Source: Micropruina sp. (GTDB lineage Bacteria; Actinomycetota; Actinomycetes; Propionibacteriales; Propionibacteriaceae). From it: DNA of 64,000 bases. The notes under the pieces were generated by a model. The model was not told the origin of the DNA, did not search any database, and saw nothing but the letters and a program-made list of their open reading frames with translations. The translations under genes and the position numbers were made by a program. The stretch lies in the NCBI GenBank assembly GCA_016716635.1, contig JADJVZ010000011.1:248001-312000 (forward strand), read 5' to 3'. Below, in pieces: positions 34,942 to 43,780 of the stretch (position 1 is the stretch's first letter; each line of letters begins with the position of its first letter).

Positions 34942-36431
34942 CAGCTGGCCAGGAACTGCGCCAGCGCGACGAGCGTCCGGACGCCGAAGCCCGTGCCACC
35001 GCTAGGCACGTAGTCGTAGGCCTCTTCCTCGTTGAAGGCGGGGCCCGCGATATCGAGATGGGCCCACGGGGTGCCTTCGGGGACGAACTCGTGAAGGAAC
35101 GTCGCGGCCACGAGGGCGCCGCCGTACCGCTGACCTCCCGAACGGATATCGGCCACCTTGCTGTCCAGCACCTTGCGCAGATGTTCGGGGATAGGCAGCT
35201 GCCACAACGCCTCGCCCGCCGCCTCCGCTGCGTCAAGGATGTGGTCAGCAGTTTGATCGTCCGACGCCATCAGGCCTGCGGTGCGCAATCCGAGCGCGAT
35301 CATGCAGGCTCCGGTGAGGGTCGCGACATCGATGATCATGTCGGGCGCGTCCTGTGTGGCGCGGGCGAGGGCATCCGCGAGCACGAGACGGCCCTCGGCG
35401 TCGGAGTTGTAATTCTCAACGGTCTTGCCGCCGTACATGGTGAGGACGTCGGAGGGACGGTAAGCCTCACCCGAGGGCAGGTTTTCGGCGAGGGCCGCGT
35501 AGGTGGTGACCTTGACGCGCAGGCCCAGATCCGCGATGGCCTTGGTGGCGGCGAGCACCGCAGCGGCCCCCGACATGTCGCACTTCATCGTGTACATGCC
35601 CTCGGCGGTCTTCAGGTCGAGGCCGCCGGAGTCGAACGTGATGCCCTTGCCGACCAGCGCCAGATGGAAGCGAGCGCCACGTGGTGCGTAGGAGTACCGC
35701 ACGAGTCGCGGCTTGCGTGACGAGCCACCGCCCACCGCGAGGATGCCGCCAAAGCCCTCCTTTTCGAGGACCTTTTCGTCCAATACCTCGACGGTGATCT
35801 TGGCGTCGCGCGCCACGACGCGGGCGTCCTCGGCGAAGCTCGCGGGGTAGAGCAGGTTCGCCGGAGTGTTGATCCACTCGCGGGCCAGGCAGACGGCCTT
35901 GCCGATGGCGGTGGCCTGCTCAAGGGCCTGGCGGGCGTCCGACCCGGTGGCGGAGGTGACGATGGTCAGCTGGCCGACGCCGCCCTTCGAAGGTTGCCCC
36001 GTGACCTTGCCGTAGGTGTAGGCGCCCAGCACGGCCCCCTCAACGGTGGCCTTGATGAGCTCCGGCTCCAACACGTCGAGGCTCACGGTGACGTTCAGGG
36101 GACGATCGCCGCCCACCTTCGCGGCCGCGCGCACACCGTTGCCGGCGGCTCGGCGCACTTGTTCAGGAGTGACGTCCACGCCACCGAGCCCGGTCACGAC
36201 CAGGAGGGTGCCGTCAGGTAGGGGCAGCAGCACGGTGGTCCCCGGGGTGCTCTTGGCACCGATGGTCTTGGCGAGGAACAGCAAACCGGGCTTGCGATGC
36301 GCGCGCTCGAGTTCGTCGGGGGCACCGACAAGAATTTCGGCGGACGAGGTCTCGGCAAGGCCGATGACCAGCACGTCGGTTTGCCCCACGCTCTTGGCGA
36401 GGGTGATACCTACCTGGCTCTGCACGGGCAC
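34941..36431 (-). CDS. pepA: Leucyl aminopeptidase (M17)
   Basis: This cytosolic peptidase of 496 residues removes N-terminal residues using two metal ions. The M17 region includes VGKGITFDSGGLDLKTAEGM near residue 270, MKCDMSGAAAV near 290 and the signature NYNSDAEGRLVLADAL near 350. The N-terminal domain starts PVQSQVGITLAKS. GTG 36431 is preceded by AAAGGAAG; the upstream in-frame extension to 37073 overlaps gcvT and is rejected. The following flavoprotein gene is coupled. Confidence 0.92.
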   Translation of the reverse strand: MPVQSQVGITLAKSVGQTDVLVIGLAETSSAEILVGAPDELERAHRKPGLLFLAKTIGAKSTPGTTVLLPLPDGTLLVVTGLGGVDVTPEQVRRAAGNGVRAAAKVGGDRPLNVTVSLDVLEPELIKATVEGAVLGAYTYGKVTGQPSKGGVGQLTIVTSATGSDARQALEQATAIGKAVCLAREWINTPANLLYPASFAEDARVVARDAKITVEVLDEKVLEKEGFGGILAVGGGSSRKPRLVRYSYAPRGARFHLALVGKGITFDSGGLDLKTAEGMYTMKCDMSGAAAVLAATKAIADLGLRVKVTTYAALAENLPSGEAYRPSDVLTMYGGKTVENYNSDAEGRLVLADALARATQDAPDMIIDVATLTGACMIALGLRTAGLMASDDQTADHILDAAEAAGEALWQLPIPEHLRKVLDSKVADIRSGGQRYGGALVAATFLHEFVPEGTPWAHLDIAGPAFNEEEAYDYVPSGGTGFGVRTLVALAQFLAS

Positions 36432-36542
36432 GTGAGCTTCCTTTCGCTGGTCTGGCCGGGTGACGGCCGCAGGTCCCAGGCTATCCCGGTCGTGACCCGC
36501 TAGCGTAGGACGCAGACGTCCTCGGCCCCTCAGGAGGAACTG

Positions 36543-37640
36543 ATGTCGGACTTGCTCGAGTCCCCACTGCACAGCCGTCACGTGGCGCTCGGCGCCAAGT
36601 TCGGTCCTTTCGGCGGTTGGGCGATGCCGCTCGACTACGGTTCCGTGGTCGCGGAGCACAAAGCCGTCCGCGATGGGGTGGGGGTGTTCGATGTCAGCCA
36701 CCTGGGCACGTTCGATGTCTCGGGCCCCGGCACGATCGACTTCCTCAACAGGTGCGTCACGAATGACCTGGCGAAAATTGCCGACGGGCAGGCCCAGTAC
36801 AACCTGGTGTGCAACGAAGACGGCGGCGTCATCGACGACATCATCGTGTACCGGTGGTCCGAGGATCACGCTCTCGTCATGCCGAACGCCGCCAACGCCG
36901 CCACGGTCATCGCCGCCCTCACCAAGGTGGCCCCCGCGGGCATCACCATCGTCGATCAGCATCGCGACATCGCCGTGCTGGCGGTCCAGGGCACGACGTC
37001 GGACGAGGTGTGCGCCGCCCTCGGCTTCCCGGTCGGCCACGACTACATGCACTTCGCCGTCGGCGACTTCCACGGCACCCAGGTCATCGTGTGCCGCACC
37101 GGCTACACCGGCGAACGCGGCTACGAGCTGTTGGTCCCGGCCGCGATCGCCGGTGAAGTCTGGGACGCCCTCATGGTCGCGGGGGAGCCGTTCGGCATCC
37201 GGGCTTGTGGCCTAGGAGCGCGCGACACGCTGCGCACGGAGATGGGCTACCCCCTGCACGGCCAGGATCTAGCGCCGAGCATCTCCGCGATCGAGTCGGG
37301 GGCCGGCTGGGCCATCGCGTGGGACAAGCCGACGTTCTGGGGCGCCGAGGCACTTCGTGCGGCGAAGGCCGCCGGTCCGTCGCGTCGGATCCGGGGCTTG
37401 GTGGCCACCGGACGGGGCATTCCACGTCCGCACATGTCCGTGGTGGGAACCGATGGCGAGGTGCTGGGCGAGGTGACGTCCGGCACGTTCTCACCGACCC
37501 TCGGCAAGGGCATCGCGCTGGCGCTGCTGCGCACGGGCATCCCCGAGGGCACGGCGGTGGCGGTCGAGGTCCGCGGCCGGCAGGAGCCCTTCGAGGTGCG
37601 TAAGCCGCCGTTTGTGACGCCAGGCGTCCGCGAGGGTTGA
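36543..37640 (+). CDS. gcvT: Aminomethyltransferase, glycine cleavage T protein
   Basis: GcvT moves the methylene group from aminomethyl-lipoyl GcvH to tetrahydrofolate. The 365 residues begin with HSRHVALGAKFGPFGGWAMPLDY and contain GVFDVSHLGTFDVSGP near residue 50. The C-terminal barrel has GLGARDTLRTEMGYPLHG near 228. ATG 36543 follows CAGGAGGAAC. There is no glycine riboswitch in the 111-bp upstream gap that I can see. gcvP and gcvH are not in the window. Confidence 0.94.
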   Translation: MSDLLESPLHSRHVALGAKFGPFGGWAMPLDYGSVVAEHKAVRDGVGVFDVSHLGTFDVSGPGTIDFLNRCVTNDLAKIADGQAQYNLVCNEDGGVIDDIIVYRWSEDHALVMPNAANAATVIAALTKVAPAGITIVDQHRDIAVLAVQGTTSDEVCAALGFPVGHDYMHFAVGDFHGTQVIVCRTGYTGERGYELLVPAAIAGEVWDALMVAGEPFGIRACGLGARDTLRTEMGYPLHGQDLAPSISAIESGAGWAIAWDKPTFWGAEALRAAKAAGPSRRIRGLVATGRGIPRPHMSVVGTDGEVLGEVTSGTFSPTLGKGIALALLRTGIPEGTAVAVEVRGRQEPFEVRKPPFVTPGVREG

Positions 37641-37648
37641 CCTCAGAC

Positions 37649-37672
37649 ACCGCCGCCGCAGTCGGCGGCGGT
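37649..37672. terminator. Convergent terminator after gcvT
   Basis: ACCGCCGCCG at 37649-37658 pairs perfectly with CGGCGGCGGT at 37663-37672 around a CAGT loop. Its right end touches the stop codon of the convergent 66-aa ORF. Confidence 0.85.
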
Positions 37673-37872
37673 CAGGCCTCCAACGGCATCGGACCATAGA
37701 CAACGCGGTCCTCTTCGACGAGGGTCACCGCGGCCACCCCAGCGTCAGCCAACTCCACGTAGAAGCCCGTCAGCCAGGCTTCGGCGCGCGCTTGGTCGTC
37801 CCAGCCGCGCTCGGCGACGGACGCCAGTTCGGGATCGTCGCAGGACGGGGTGAACGTCCAGCGGTAACTCAT
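37672..37872 (-). CDS. Small conserved actinobacterial protein, 66 aa
   Basis: The product starts MSYRWTFTPSCDD and contains AEAWLTGFYVELADAGVAAVTLVEEDRVVYGPMPL, a pattern I recall from small hypothetical proteins in many actinobacteria. ATG 37872 overlaps the DUF3043 stop (TGATG), so the two are coupled. No catalytic motif. Function unknown. Confidence 0.75.
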   Translation of the reverse strand: MSYRWTFTPSCDDPELASVAERGWDDQARAEAWLTGFYVELADAGVAAVTLVEEDRVVYGPMPLEA

Positions 37873-38435
37873 CAGACCGGCTCGCCGCGCTTGGCCACCA
37901 CCGGAGGCATGCGCAAGCGGCGGAAGGTGATGGCCCGGTTGATGCCGTAGAACAACAGACCCTTGGTGGGCTCGTTCGGAATGCGCTCCTTGGCGAACTT
38001 CTTGTACTTCCACCACAACAGGGTCATGTCGATGATCAGCGCCAAGAAGACTCCCCACGTGACGAACATGACGACGACCGAGAGCCAGGCGGGGAACATG
38101 GTGCTCAGCATCGTGAGCACGAGGACGCTCAACATCACCGGGGTGGCGTAGTCGCCCCAGTTGAAGCGGGTGTCGACCACGCGGCGCATGAGCTGTTTGC
38201 CGGGGGCGTTGTCTTGCCGCTCGGTGGCCTTGGCTCGCTCGGTGCTGGCAAGCGCCCGCTCGCGGGCCTTGGCCTGCTTGGGATCGAGGGTCGGATTGAT
38301 CCGCTCCATGCGGGCCCGCTCGGCCGCCGCGCGGCTGGGAGTCGGGACGCCCTTCTTCTGGCCGGGCGCGGGCGGCGCCTCCGGCGTCGGATCGGCTGGC
38401 TGCGACTTGTCGCTCTTGCCTGAGAAGATGCCCAC
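37872..38435 (-). CDS. DUF3043 membrane protein
   Basis: This 187-residue protein has a basic, Ala/Pro-rich N-terminal half (about 1-85) with KAKERALASTERAKATERQDNAPG. Two membrane helices lie near residues 98-118 and 122-145, then a basic tail. It matches the actinobacterial DUF3043 family. GTG 38435 has AAGGA upstream. The function is not known. Confidence 0.82.
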   Translation of the reverse strand: MGIFSGKSDKSQPADPTPEAPPAPGQKKGVPTPSRAAAERARMERINPTLDPKQAKARERALASTERAKATERQDNAPGKQLMRRVVDTRFNWGDYATPVMLSVLVLTMLSTMFPAWLSVVVMFVTWGVFLALIIDMTLLWWKYKKFAKERIPNEPTKGLLFYGINRAITFRRLRMPPVVAKRGEPV

Positions 38436-38492
38436 GGATCGTCCTTGTTCGTGATGGATTCGCGTGAAGTTTAGAACACCAGGAGGGAACCG

Positions 38493-38576
38493 ATGGCCGA
38501 TGTCGCTCAGGCGGGCCTCAGCAGAGCCCGATGGACGTGGAACGACCGAAGGACGGGGTCGTCGTGCGGGTGCTGA
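38493..38576 (+). other. Possible 27-codon upstream ORF before glycerate kinase
   Basis: ATG 38493 has an excellent AGGAGG site six bases upstream and reads MADVAQAGLSRARW to TGA 38574-38576. It is out of frame with the kinase and ends eight bases inside its proposed start. It may drive translation by coupling, or signal a nearby frame error. Confidence 0.4.
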
Positions 38577-39355
38577 TTGCGGCTGGTCCGGTGGGTGCCC
38601 TGTCGGCCTCTCAGGCGGGTGCCGCGCTTGCGACCGGCCTTGCCTCGGGGGGGCACCAGGTGGCGCTGATCCCGCTTGCGGATCCGGGGCCAGACTTCGG
38701 TCGACTGCTGGCCGACCTGAGCAGTGCGCCGCTGGTGGTCACCCACGGGGGCTGGGCCGTCGCCACGGATGACCTGCTGGCCGTGGGTGGGGACCTGGTG
38801 ACCGCTCTCAGGCAGTACGGGCCCCGGCCGGAGATCGTTCTGGATCTGACGGCAGTACCCGAGGGCCAGGCGGACGAACTGGCCGCAACGTTGGGCACCT
38901 TCGCCGCGGCGGGCAGCCACCTCACTGGGGTCGTGCATGCCGCCGAGGTGGGGGGTGCTGCCGCGGAGGCGGGGGTGCTGGCGGTGGTCCGTCGTCCCAC
39001 AGGTGCTGGAGCGGCCGGAGGTCTCGGGACGATCGTCCTACGGGCGGGTGGGCAGCTGGTGTCTTCCCCGGGGTTCTGCGCCGCCCGCGCGGGTCTCGGC
39101 CCCACCATGGCGCAGGCCGGGTTGGTCATCACGGCCGCCACCCGGTTCGATGTGGGCTCCCACGGCGGCGATGTGGTCCCGTTCGTGACCTCGCTGGCGC
39201 TCGACCTGGGCAAACCGGTCGTCCTCGTGGCAGAGACCCTCGCCATCTCGCGACGCGAACTGCGGGCGAACGGGATCGAAGAGGCGATCGCCTTGGCCGA
39301 CGCGCACCCAATCTCCCTTGTCAACGCCGGAAAACAGCTGGCTCATGGCTGGTAG
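38564..39355 (+). CDS. Glycerate kinase-family protein
   Basis: This 263-residue protein begins VRVLIAAGPVGALSASQAG and has GGWAVATDDLLAVGGDLVTALR and TRFDVGSHGGDVVPFV, resembling the C-terminal-type folds of GlxK glycerate kinases (glycerate plus ATP). It is shorter than a standard glycerate kinase (about 370 residues), so a substrate-binding part may be reduced. The start is uncertain: GTG 38564 suits the family, while the best ribosome site serves a short out-of-frame ORF at 38493. ATG 38531 is a third option. It lies upstream of the Fe-S carrier gene. Confidence 0.65.
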   Translation: MRVLIAAGPVGALSASQAGAALATGLASGGHQVALIPLADPGPDFGRLLADLSSAPLVVTHGGWAVATDDLLAVGGDLVTALRQYGPRPEIVLDLTAVPEGQADELAATLGTFAAAGSHLTGVVHAAEVGGAAAEAGVLAVVRRPTGAGAAGGLGTIVLRAGGQLVSSPGFCAARAGLGPTMAQAGLVITAATRFDVGSHGGDVVPFVTSLALDLGKPVVLVAETLAISRRELRANGIEEAIALADAHPISLVNAGKQLAHGW

Positions 39356-39380
39356 CGAAGGGTCTGTCGGAGCCTCCGCG

Positions 39381-39386
39381 TAGACT
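39381..39386 (+). promoter_or_regulatory. -10 hexamer TAGACT of the Fe-S carrier gene
   Basis: TAGACT lies 80 bases upstream of the A-type carrier ATG, in the gap after the kinase gene. No clear -35 is visible. It matches the -10 consensus used elsewhere in the window. Confidence 0.45.
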
Positions 39387-39465
39387 GCCGAAAGCGCAGA
39401 GAGGGAATAGTGCGCCCGCGTGGCGACGTTTCCCGAACAGACCTACGACGAAAGAGTTCACTTAT

Positions 39466-39831
39466 ATGAGCATCGATACCACGTCCCTCGAGACCGAGGG
39501 CCAGACTGTGCAGGGCATTGCCCTCACCGAGGCCGCCGCCGCCAAGGTCAAGGACCTCACCGCCAACGAGGACGCCGAGCTTGCCCTGCGTATCTCCGTC
39601 GCCCCGGGTGGATGTTCGGGCCTGCGCTACCAGCTCTCCTTGGACGATCGCGCCCTCGACGGCGACGTCACCACCGATTGCCATGGCGTCGCGGTGATCA
39701 CCGACAAGATGAGCTACCCCTATCTGATGGGTGCCACCATCGATTTCCTGGACACGATCGAGGCCCAGGGCTTCACCATCGACAACCCCAACGCCCAGGG
39801 CTCCTGCGCCTGCGGCGACAGCTTCCACTAG
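39466..39831 (+). CDS. erpA: A-type iron-sulfur carrier/insertion protein (ErpA/IscA family)
   Basis: This 121-residue protein transfers Fe-S clusters to apo-proteins. The core begins IALTEAAAAKVKDL; the three ligand cysteines are in GGCSGLRY near residue 49 and CACGDSFH at the end. That C-x(n)-C-x-C pattern and length are typical. ATG 39466 has an AGAG-type weak site. It sits just upstream of the oxidase genes, and the Rieske protein (qcrA) and LipA are likely clients; that link is inference. Confidence 0.9.
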   Translation: MSIDTTSLETEGQTVQGIALTEAAAAKVKDLTANEDAELALRISVAPGGCSGLRYQLSLDDRALDGDVTTDCHGVAVITDKMSYPYLMGATIDFLDTIEAQGFTIDNPNAQGSCACGDSFH

Positions 39832-39838
39832 CGGGTGG

Positions 39839-39861
39839 CCCCTCAGCGGCAAGCTGAGGGG
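39839..39861. terminator. Terminator after the Fe-S carrier gene
   Basis: CCCCTCAGC at 39839-39847 pairs perfectly with GCTGAGGGG at 39853-39861 around a GGCAA loop. It separates erpA from ctaC. Confidence 0.85.
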
Positions 39862-39898
39862 CGAAAACCCCCTTCCAAACCCCGGGTTCAGGGGAGCG

Positions 39899-39923
39899 GA
39901 TTGAGGTTTCAATCGGTTAGGGT
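39899..39923 (+). promoter_or_regulatory. ctaC upstream region: inverted repeat and -10-like TAGGGT
   Basis: GATTGA (39899-39904) and TCAATC (39909-39914) form an inverted repeat with a GGTT centre, followed by TAGGGT at 39918-39923. The core TTGAGGTTTCAA resembles TTGAGATTCAA at the NlpC/P60 promoter (56247). Confidence 0.4.
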
Positions 39924-39972
39924 GGCCCCAGGAAACGTGGGGCGTCCACTCGTCCGAAGGAGCAATGAGCGC

Positions 39973-40830
39973 GTGGGTTACACAGCAGCGACGTCGAAGG
40001 CCCGATGGCTGGCATTCGCGCTTGTGCCGGTCGGAATGCTGGCGCTGGGAGGGTGCTCCCAGGAGCACCTCGACCAGTGGGGCCGTGTTGGCTATCCGGA
40101 GGCCATTACCGACCGTGCACCCTGGATGGGAAACCTCTGGGTAGGAACTTGGATAGCGGCCATGGTCGTGGGCGTTTTCGTCTGGGGTCTCATGGCGTAC
40201 GTGGTGGTCAAGTTCCGGCGCCGCGCCGACGAAGACAAGCCCCGGCAGACGCAATACAACCTGCCGCTGGAGCTGCTCTACACCGTGGTGCCGTTGTTCA
40301 TCATTAGCGTGCTCTTCTTCTTTACGGTCCAGGCTCAAGATGCCGTCCAGGCCAAGGTCGCGACGCCGACGCACACCGTGAACGTCGTGGCGTCGAAGTG
40401 GTCGTGGACCTTCAACTACATGGAGAACGCCAACTCGAAGGTCAGCGCAGTTGTGCATGAGGCCGGCACCATCGAGACAATCCCTGATCTCTACCTTGTG
40501 ATCAACGAGCCGGTGCGCATCAACCTGACGTCCGCTGACGTCGATCATTCGTTCTGGGTTCCGCAGTTCTACTACAAACTGGACGTCCTGCCCGGCCACC
40601 CGAACTCGTTCGATGTCACGCCCACCAAGGAAGGCGTCTACCTCGGCAAGTGCGCCGAACTGTGCGGCACCTATCACTCGAACATGTTGTTCAACCTGCA
40701 CGTGGTTTCCCAGGCAGAGTTTGACGCCAAAATGTCGGCCCTGAAGGCCGCGGGCCAGACCGGCGAGATCAAGGCGCCGGATTACACCTCAGTCGTCACG
40801 GTCCCAACCACTGAGGAGGCACCGAAGTGA
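39973..40830 (+). CDS. ctaC: Cytochrome c oxidase subunit II (lipoprotein)
   Basis: This is the CuA subunit of the aa3 oxidase, 285 residues. A lipoprotein signal ends in LALGGC (Cys 28), two membrane helices follow near residues 60 and 105, then a cupredoxin domain with GKCAELCGTYHSNM, the CuA ligands. GTG 39973 lies 10 bases after AAGGAG. ATG 39965 is only two bases from that site and out of frame. ctaD overlaps the stop (GTGA). Confidence 0.95.
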   Translation: MGYTAATSKARWLAFALVPVGMLALGGCSQEHLDQWGRVGYPEAITDRAPWMGNLWVGTWIAAMVVGVFVWGLMAYVVVKFRRRADEDKPRQTQYNLPLELLYTVVPLFIISVLFFFTVQAQDAVQAKVATPTHTVNVVASKWSWTFNYMENANSKVSAVVHEAGTIETIPDLYLVINEPVRINLTSADVDHSFWVPQFYYKLDVLPGHPNSFDVTPTKEGVYLGKCAELCGTYHSNMLFNLHVVSQAEFDAKMSALKAAGQTGEIKAPDYTSVVTVPTTEEAPK

Positions 40831-42509
40831 CTACCGCACGCATTGCCCTAGAGGCGGTTCCCGCGTCGCGCACGAAGGCCGGCTCGAAGCTCATGAGCTA
40901 CCTGACGACGACCGATCACAAGGTCATCGCCCGGATGTACATCTGGACGGCCATGTCGTTCTTCGCCTTCGGTGGCGTGTTGGCTCTCGCCATCCGCGCC
41001 GAGTTGGTGCTCCCCGGGCTGCAGTTCCTCGATCGTGAGACCTTCAATGAGTTCTTCACGATGCACGGCACGATCATGCTGCTGATGTTCGCGACCCCCA
41101 TGTTTGCGGCGTTCGCCAATGCGATCATGCCGATCCAGATCGGCGCCCCCGACGTGGCCTTCCCGCGCCTGAACATGATGAGCTACTGGCTGTTCCTGTT
41201 CGGTTCGCTGATGGCCTGCTCGGGCTTCCTCACCCCCGGTGGGGCGGCCTCCTTCGGTTGGTTCGCTTACGTGCCCCTCTCGGACGCCATCAACTCGCCA
41301 GGTGTTGGCGGCGACCTGTGGCTCATGGGCCTCTACATGCTGGGCTTGTCGTCCATCCTGGGCGCGGTGAACTTCATCACCACGATCGTCACCATGCGCG
41401 CGCCGGGCATGACGATGTTCCGGATGCCCATCTTCAGCTGGAACATTCTGGTGACCTCGATCATGATCCTGATCGCGTTCCCGATCCTGGCTGCCGGCCT
41501 GCTGGTGTTGGAGTCGGATCGCCGCCTCGGCACCCATATCTTTGACGCGGCCACGGGCGGCGCGGTGCTCTGGCAACACCTGTTCTGGTTCTTCGGGCAC
41601 CCCGAGGTCTACATCATCGCCTTGCCGTTCTTCGGCATCATCACCGAGATCCTGCCGGTCTTCAGCCGCAAGCCGGTCTTCGGCTACATCGGCCTGGTGG
41701 CCGCCACCCTGGCCATCGGCGCCTTGTCGATCGCCGTGTGGGCGCACCACATGTTCGTGACGGGCGCGGTCAACCTGCCGTTCTTCTCCTTCATGACGTT
41801 CACCATCGCCGTGCCCACCGGTGTGAAGTTCTTCAACTGGATAGGCACGATGTGGGGAGGATCGGTCAGTATGGACGCGCCCATGCTCTGGGCGCTCGGC
41901 TTCCTGACGACCTTCCTTTTCGGTGGCCTGACCGGCATCATGCTGGCCTCCCCGCCGCTCGACTTCCAGTTGTCCGACACCTACTTCGTGGTGGCCCACT
42001 TCCACTACGTGCTGTTCGGCACAGTCGTGTTCTCGGTGTTCGCAGGTCTCTTCTTCTGGTGGCCGAAGCTCTACGGGCGTCGCCTGAACGAGTTCTGGGG
42101 CAAGGTGCAGTTCTGGCTGCTGTTCGTCGGGTTCCACACGACCTTCCTGGTCCAGCACTGGCTGGGCGTCGAGGGTATGCAGCGACGGATCGCCGACTAC
42201 CTGCCGCAGGAGGGTTTCACGTTCTTGAACCAACTCTCCACGTTCGGGGCTTTCCTGCTTGGTGTCTCGTTCCTGCCGTTCATGTGGAACCTGTGGATCT
42301 CGCGCAACGCACCGAAGATCACCGTTAACGATCCGTGGGGTTGGGGGCGCTCGCTTGAGTGGGCAACCTCGTGCCCGCCGCCGCGGCACAACTTCACGTC
42401 GCTGCCGCGCATCCGTTCTAACTCCCCGGCGTTCGATGTGTCGCACCCCGAACTCGGGGCCCTTGCTGGCGCGAAGTCGGCCAAAGTGGTCGAGGAGGCC
42501 AAGGCATGA
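40827..42509 (+). CDS. ctaD: Cytochrome c oxidase subunit I
   Basis: This is the catalytic subunit (heme a, heme a3, CuB), 560 residues with twelve helices. MHGTIMLLMFATPMF holds a heme a ligand. WFFGHPEVYIIALPFFGII is the CuB-histidine and proton-channel region, and VWAHHMFVTG the other CuB ligands. VVAHFHYVLFGTVVF carries the heme ligands near residue 390. GTG 40827 overlaps the ctaC stop. It is translated in a tight ctaC-ctaD-ctaF cluster. Confidence 0.97.
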   Translation: MTTARIALEAVPASRTKAGSKLMSYLTTTDHKVIARMYIWTAMSFFAFGGVLALAIRAELVLPGLQFLDRETFNEFFTMHGTIMLLMFATPMFAAFANAIMPIQIGAPDVAFPRLNMMSYWLFLFGSLMACSGFLTPGGAASFGWFAYVPLSDAINSPGVGGDLWLMGLYMLGLSSILGAVNFITTIVTMRAPGMTMFRMPIFSWNILVTSIMILIAFPILAAGLLVLESDRRLGTHIFDAATGGAVLWQHLFWFFGHPEVYIIALPFFGIITEILPVFSRKPVFGYIGLVAATLAIGALSIAVWAHHMFVTGAVNLPFFSFMTFTIAVPTGVKFFNWIGTMWGGSVSMDAPMLWALGFLTTFLFGGLTGIMLASPPLDFQLSDTYFVVAHFHYVLFGTVVFSVFAGLFFWWPKLYGRRLNEFWGKVQFWLLFVGFHTTFLVQHWLGVEGMQRRIADYLPQEGFTFLNQLSTFGAFLLGVSFLPFMWNLWISRNAPKITVNDPWGWGRSLEWATSCPPPRHNFTSLPRIRSNSPAFDVSHPELGALAGAKSAKVVEEAKA

Positions 42510-42901
42510 AGGCCGAAGGTTGGATCTTCACATTCATCGGAGGCTTCTTCCTCCTGGTAGCCCCGATCTACTTCTGGATTACCCAGGATCCCATCGGTGG
42601 CGTCGCACTGGGCTTGTCGGCGGGCGTGGGCGGCATCATCGCCTTCTACCTGTTTGTAACCGGCAAGAACCTTCCGCTTCGTCCTGAGGACGACAAGGAT
42701 GGCGAAATCGTCCAGGGCGCTGGCGACCTCGGGTTCTTCCCCCCGTCGAGCATTTGGCCCCTGTGGGTCACGTTGTCGCTCGGGGTCATCCTGCTCGGCC
42801 CCATCTTTGGTTGGTGGCTCTCTATCCTCGGTATCGGTATTGGCTTGTGGGCTACCTCCGGCTGGGTCTTCCAGTTCTACAAGGGTGACTACCAGCACTG
42901 A
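42506..42901 (+). CDS. ctaF: Cytochrome c oxidase subunit IV (actinobacterial CtaF)
   Basis: This small 131-residue subunit has four helices and starts MKAEGWIFTFIGGFFLLVAPIY. It carries the family NLPLRPEDD loop and ends WVFQFYKGDYQH. CtaF is specific to actinobacterial aa3 oxidases, where it is part of the bcc-aa3 supercomplex. ATG 42506 overlaps the ctaD stop (ATGA). Confidence 0.94.
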   Translation: MKAEGWIFTFIGGFFLLVAPIYFWITQDPIGGVALGLSAGVGGIIAFYLFVTGKNLPLRPEDDKDGEIVQGAGDLGFFPPSSIWPLWVTLSLGVILLGPIFGWWLSILGIGIGLWATSGWVFQFYKGDYQH

Positions 42902-42994
42902 GTGTCACCACTCCACGCGAGATTGGCCGGCGAGGAATCGTCGGCCATTCGCACGTCCGCGCGCTGCTCGCCCCATCGGAAAGGATGGCCCCGC

Positions 42995-43615
42995 ATGTCT
43001 GATCACCTCGAAACCCTGCCCCGTGACCAGCCCGCTAAGCAGATCGGGATCCTGCTCTTCGAGGGCGTGGAAGAACTCGACGCCATGGGTCCCTGGGAGG
43101 TTCTCTCCCATTGGACGCAGGAGTACCCCGAGGACGAATGGCAGGTCGCCCTGGTGTCGCTGGACGGTCGGCCAGTCGCTGGCGCCAAGGGGGCGATCCT
43201 GACGCCGCACGAAGCCCTGCCCCGCGTTCTGGACGCGATTGTGGTTCCGGGTGGGGCCGGCACCCGCCCCCTGATGCGGGATGAGCCCCTGCTCGCGCGC
43301 CTGCGGGAGTTCCACGCCACGGGGACGCTCGTCACGAGCGTGTGCACCGGCGCCCTGGTGTTGGCGGTCGCAGGACTGCTGCAAGGTCGCCCTGCCACCA
43401 CCTACCACGCCTGCTTCGACGAACTCATCGCGGCCGAACCCACGGTCCTGCCACGGCGGGATGCCCGGTGGGTCGACGACGGCGACATTGTGACGTCTGC
43501 CGGGGTTTCCGCCGGCATCGACATGTCCCTGCACCTCGTGCGGCGCTTGGCGGGGGAGTCCCGCGCCGTCCAGGTCAAACGCGGCATCGAATACGACCCC
43601 GAACCGCCGATCTAG
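42995..43615 (+). CDS. DJ-1/PfpI-family protein
   Basis: This 206-residue protein has a class I glutamine-amidotransferase-like fold. GILLFEGVEELDAMGPWEVL is typical of DJ-1/PfpI and AraC-associated domains. VTSVCTGALVLAVAGLL near residue 112 holds the nucleophile-elbow cysteine, with a His in YHACFDEL a few residues on. It lacks the AraC DNA-binding part. Roles could include a hydratase or glyoxalase. ATG 42995 has GGAAAGGA upstream; the in-frame extension to 42902 is not favoured. It follows ctaF by 93 bp. Confidence 0.8.
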   Translation: MSDHLETLPRDQPAKQIGILLFEGVEELDAMGPWEVLSHWTQEYPEDEWQVALVSLDGRPVAGAKGAILTPHEALPRVLDAIVVPGGAGTRPLMRDEPLLARLREFHATGTLVTSVCTGALVLAVAGLLQGRPATTYHACFDELIAAEPTVLPRRDARWVDDGDIVTSAGVSAGIDMSLHLVRRLAGESRAVQVKRGIEYDPEPPI

Positions 43616-43748
43616 TCCGGCCGCGTCGCCCGATGACCCCGTTCGGCGCCCGGCCAGTGATCGTGTGTCAGGGCCCACGCCCTGGTCGTGTTTCCCTGCC
43701 CGTGCCGCACCCTTCCCTGCCTCATCTTCCCTGCCGCAAACTCACCTT

Positions 43749-43770
43749 CCCTGCCGCTGCAGCGGCAGGG
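43749..43770. repeat. Perfect 22-bp palindrome
   Basis: CCCTGCCGCTG at 43749-43759 is followed directly by its reverse complement at 43760-43770. On its left are further CTTCCCTGCC motifs (near 43709, 43724 and 43747), so the arms can extend into a larger imperfect cruciform. Confidence 0.9.
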
Positions 43771-43780
43771 TAGGCGGCAG

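Noticed and set aside
36432..36542. A glycine riboswitch before gcvT
   Set aside because: The 111-bp gap is too short for the usual tandem aptamers and shows no matching conserved core.
39965..39972. ATG 39965 as the start of ctaC
   Set aside because: It is two bases from the Shine-Dalgarno and out of frame with the lipoprotein signal; GTG 39973 fits.
40848..42446. A 532-codon minus-strand frame across ctaD
   Set aside because: Antisense to a well-supported oxidase gene; its composition (His, Glu, Arg, Gln-rich) is typical of shadow frames.
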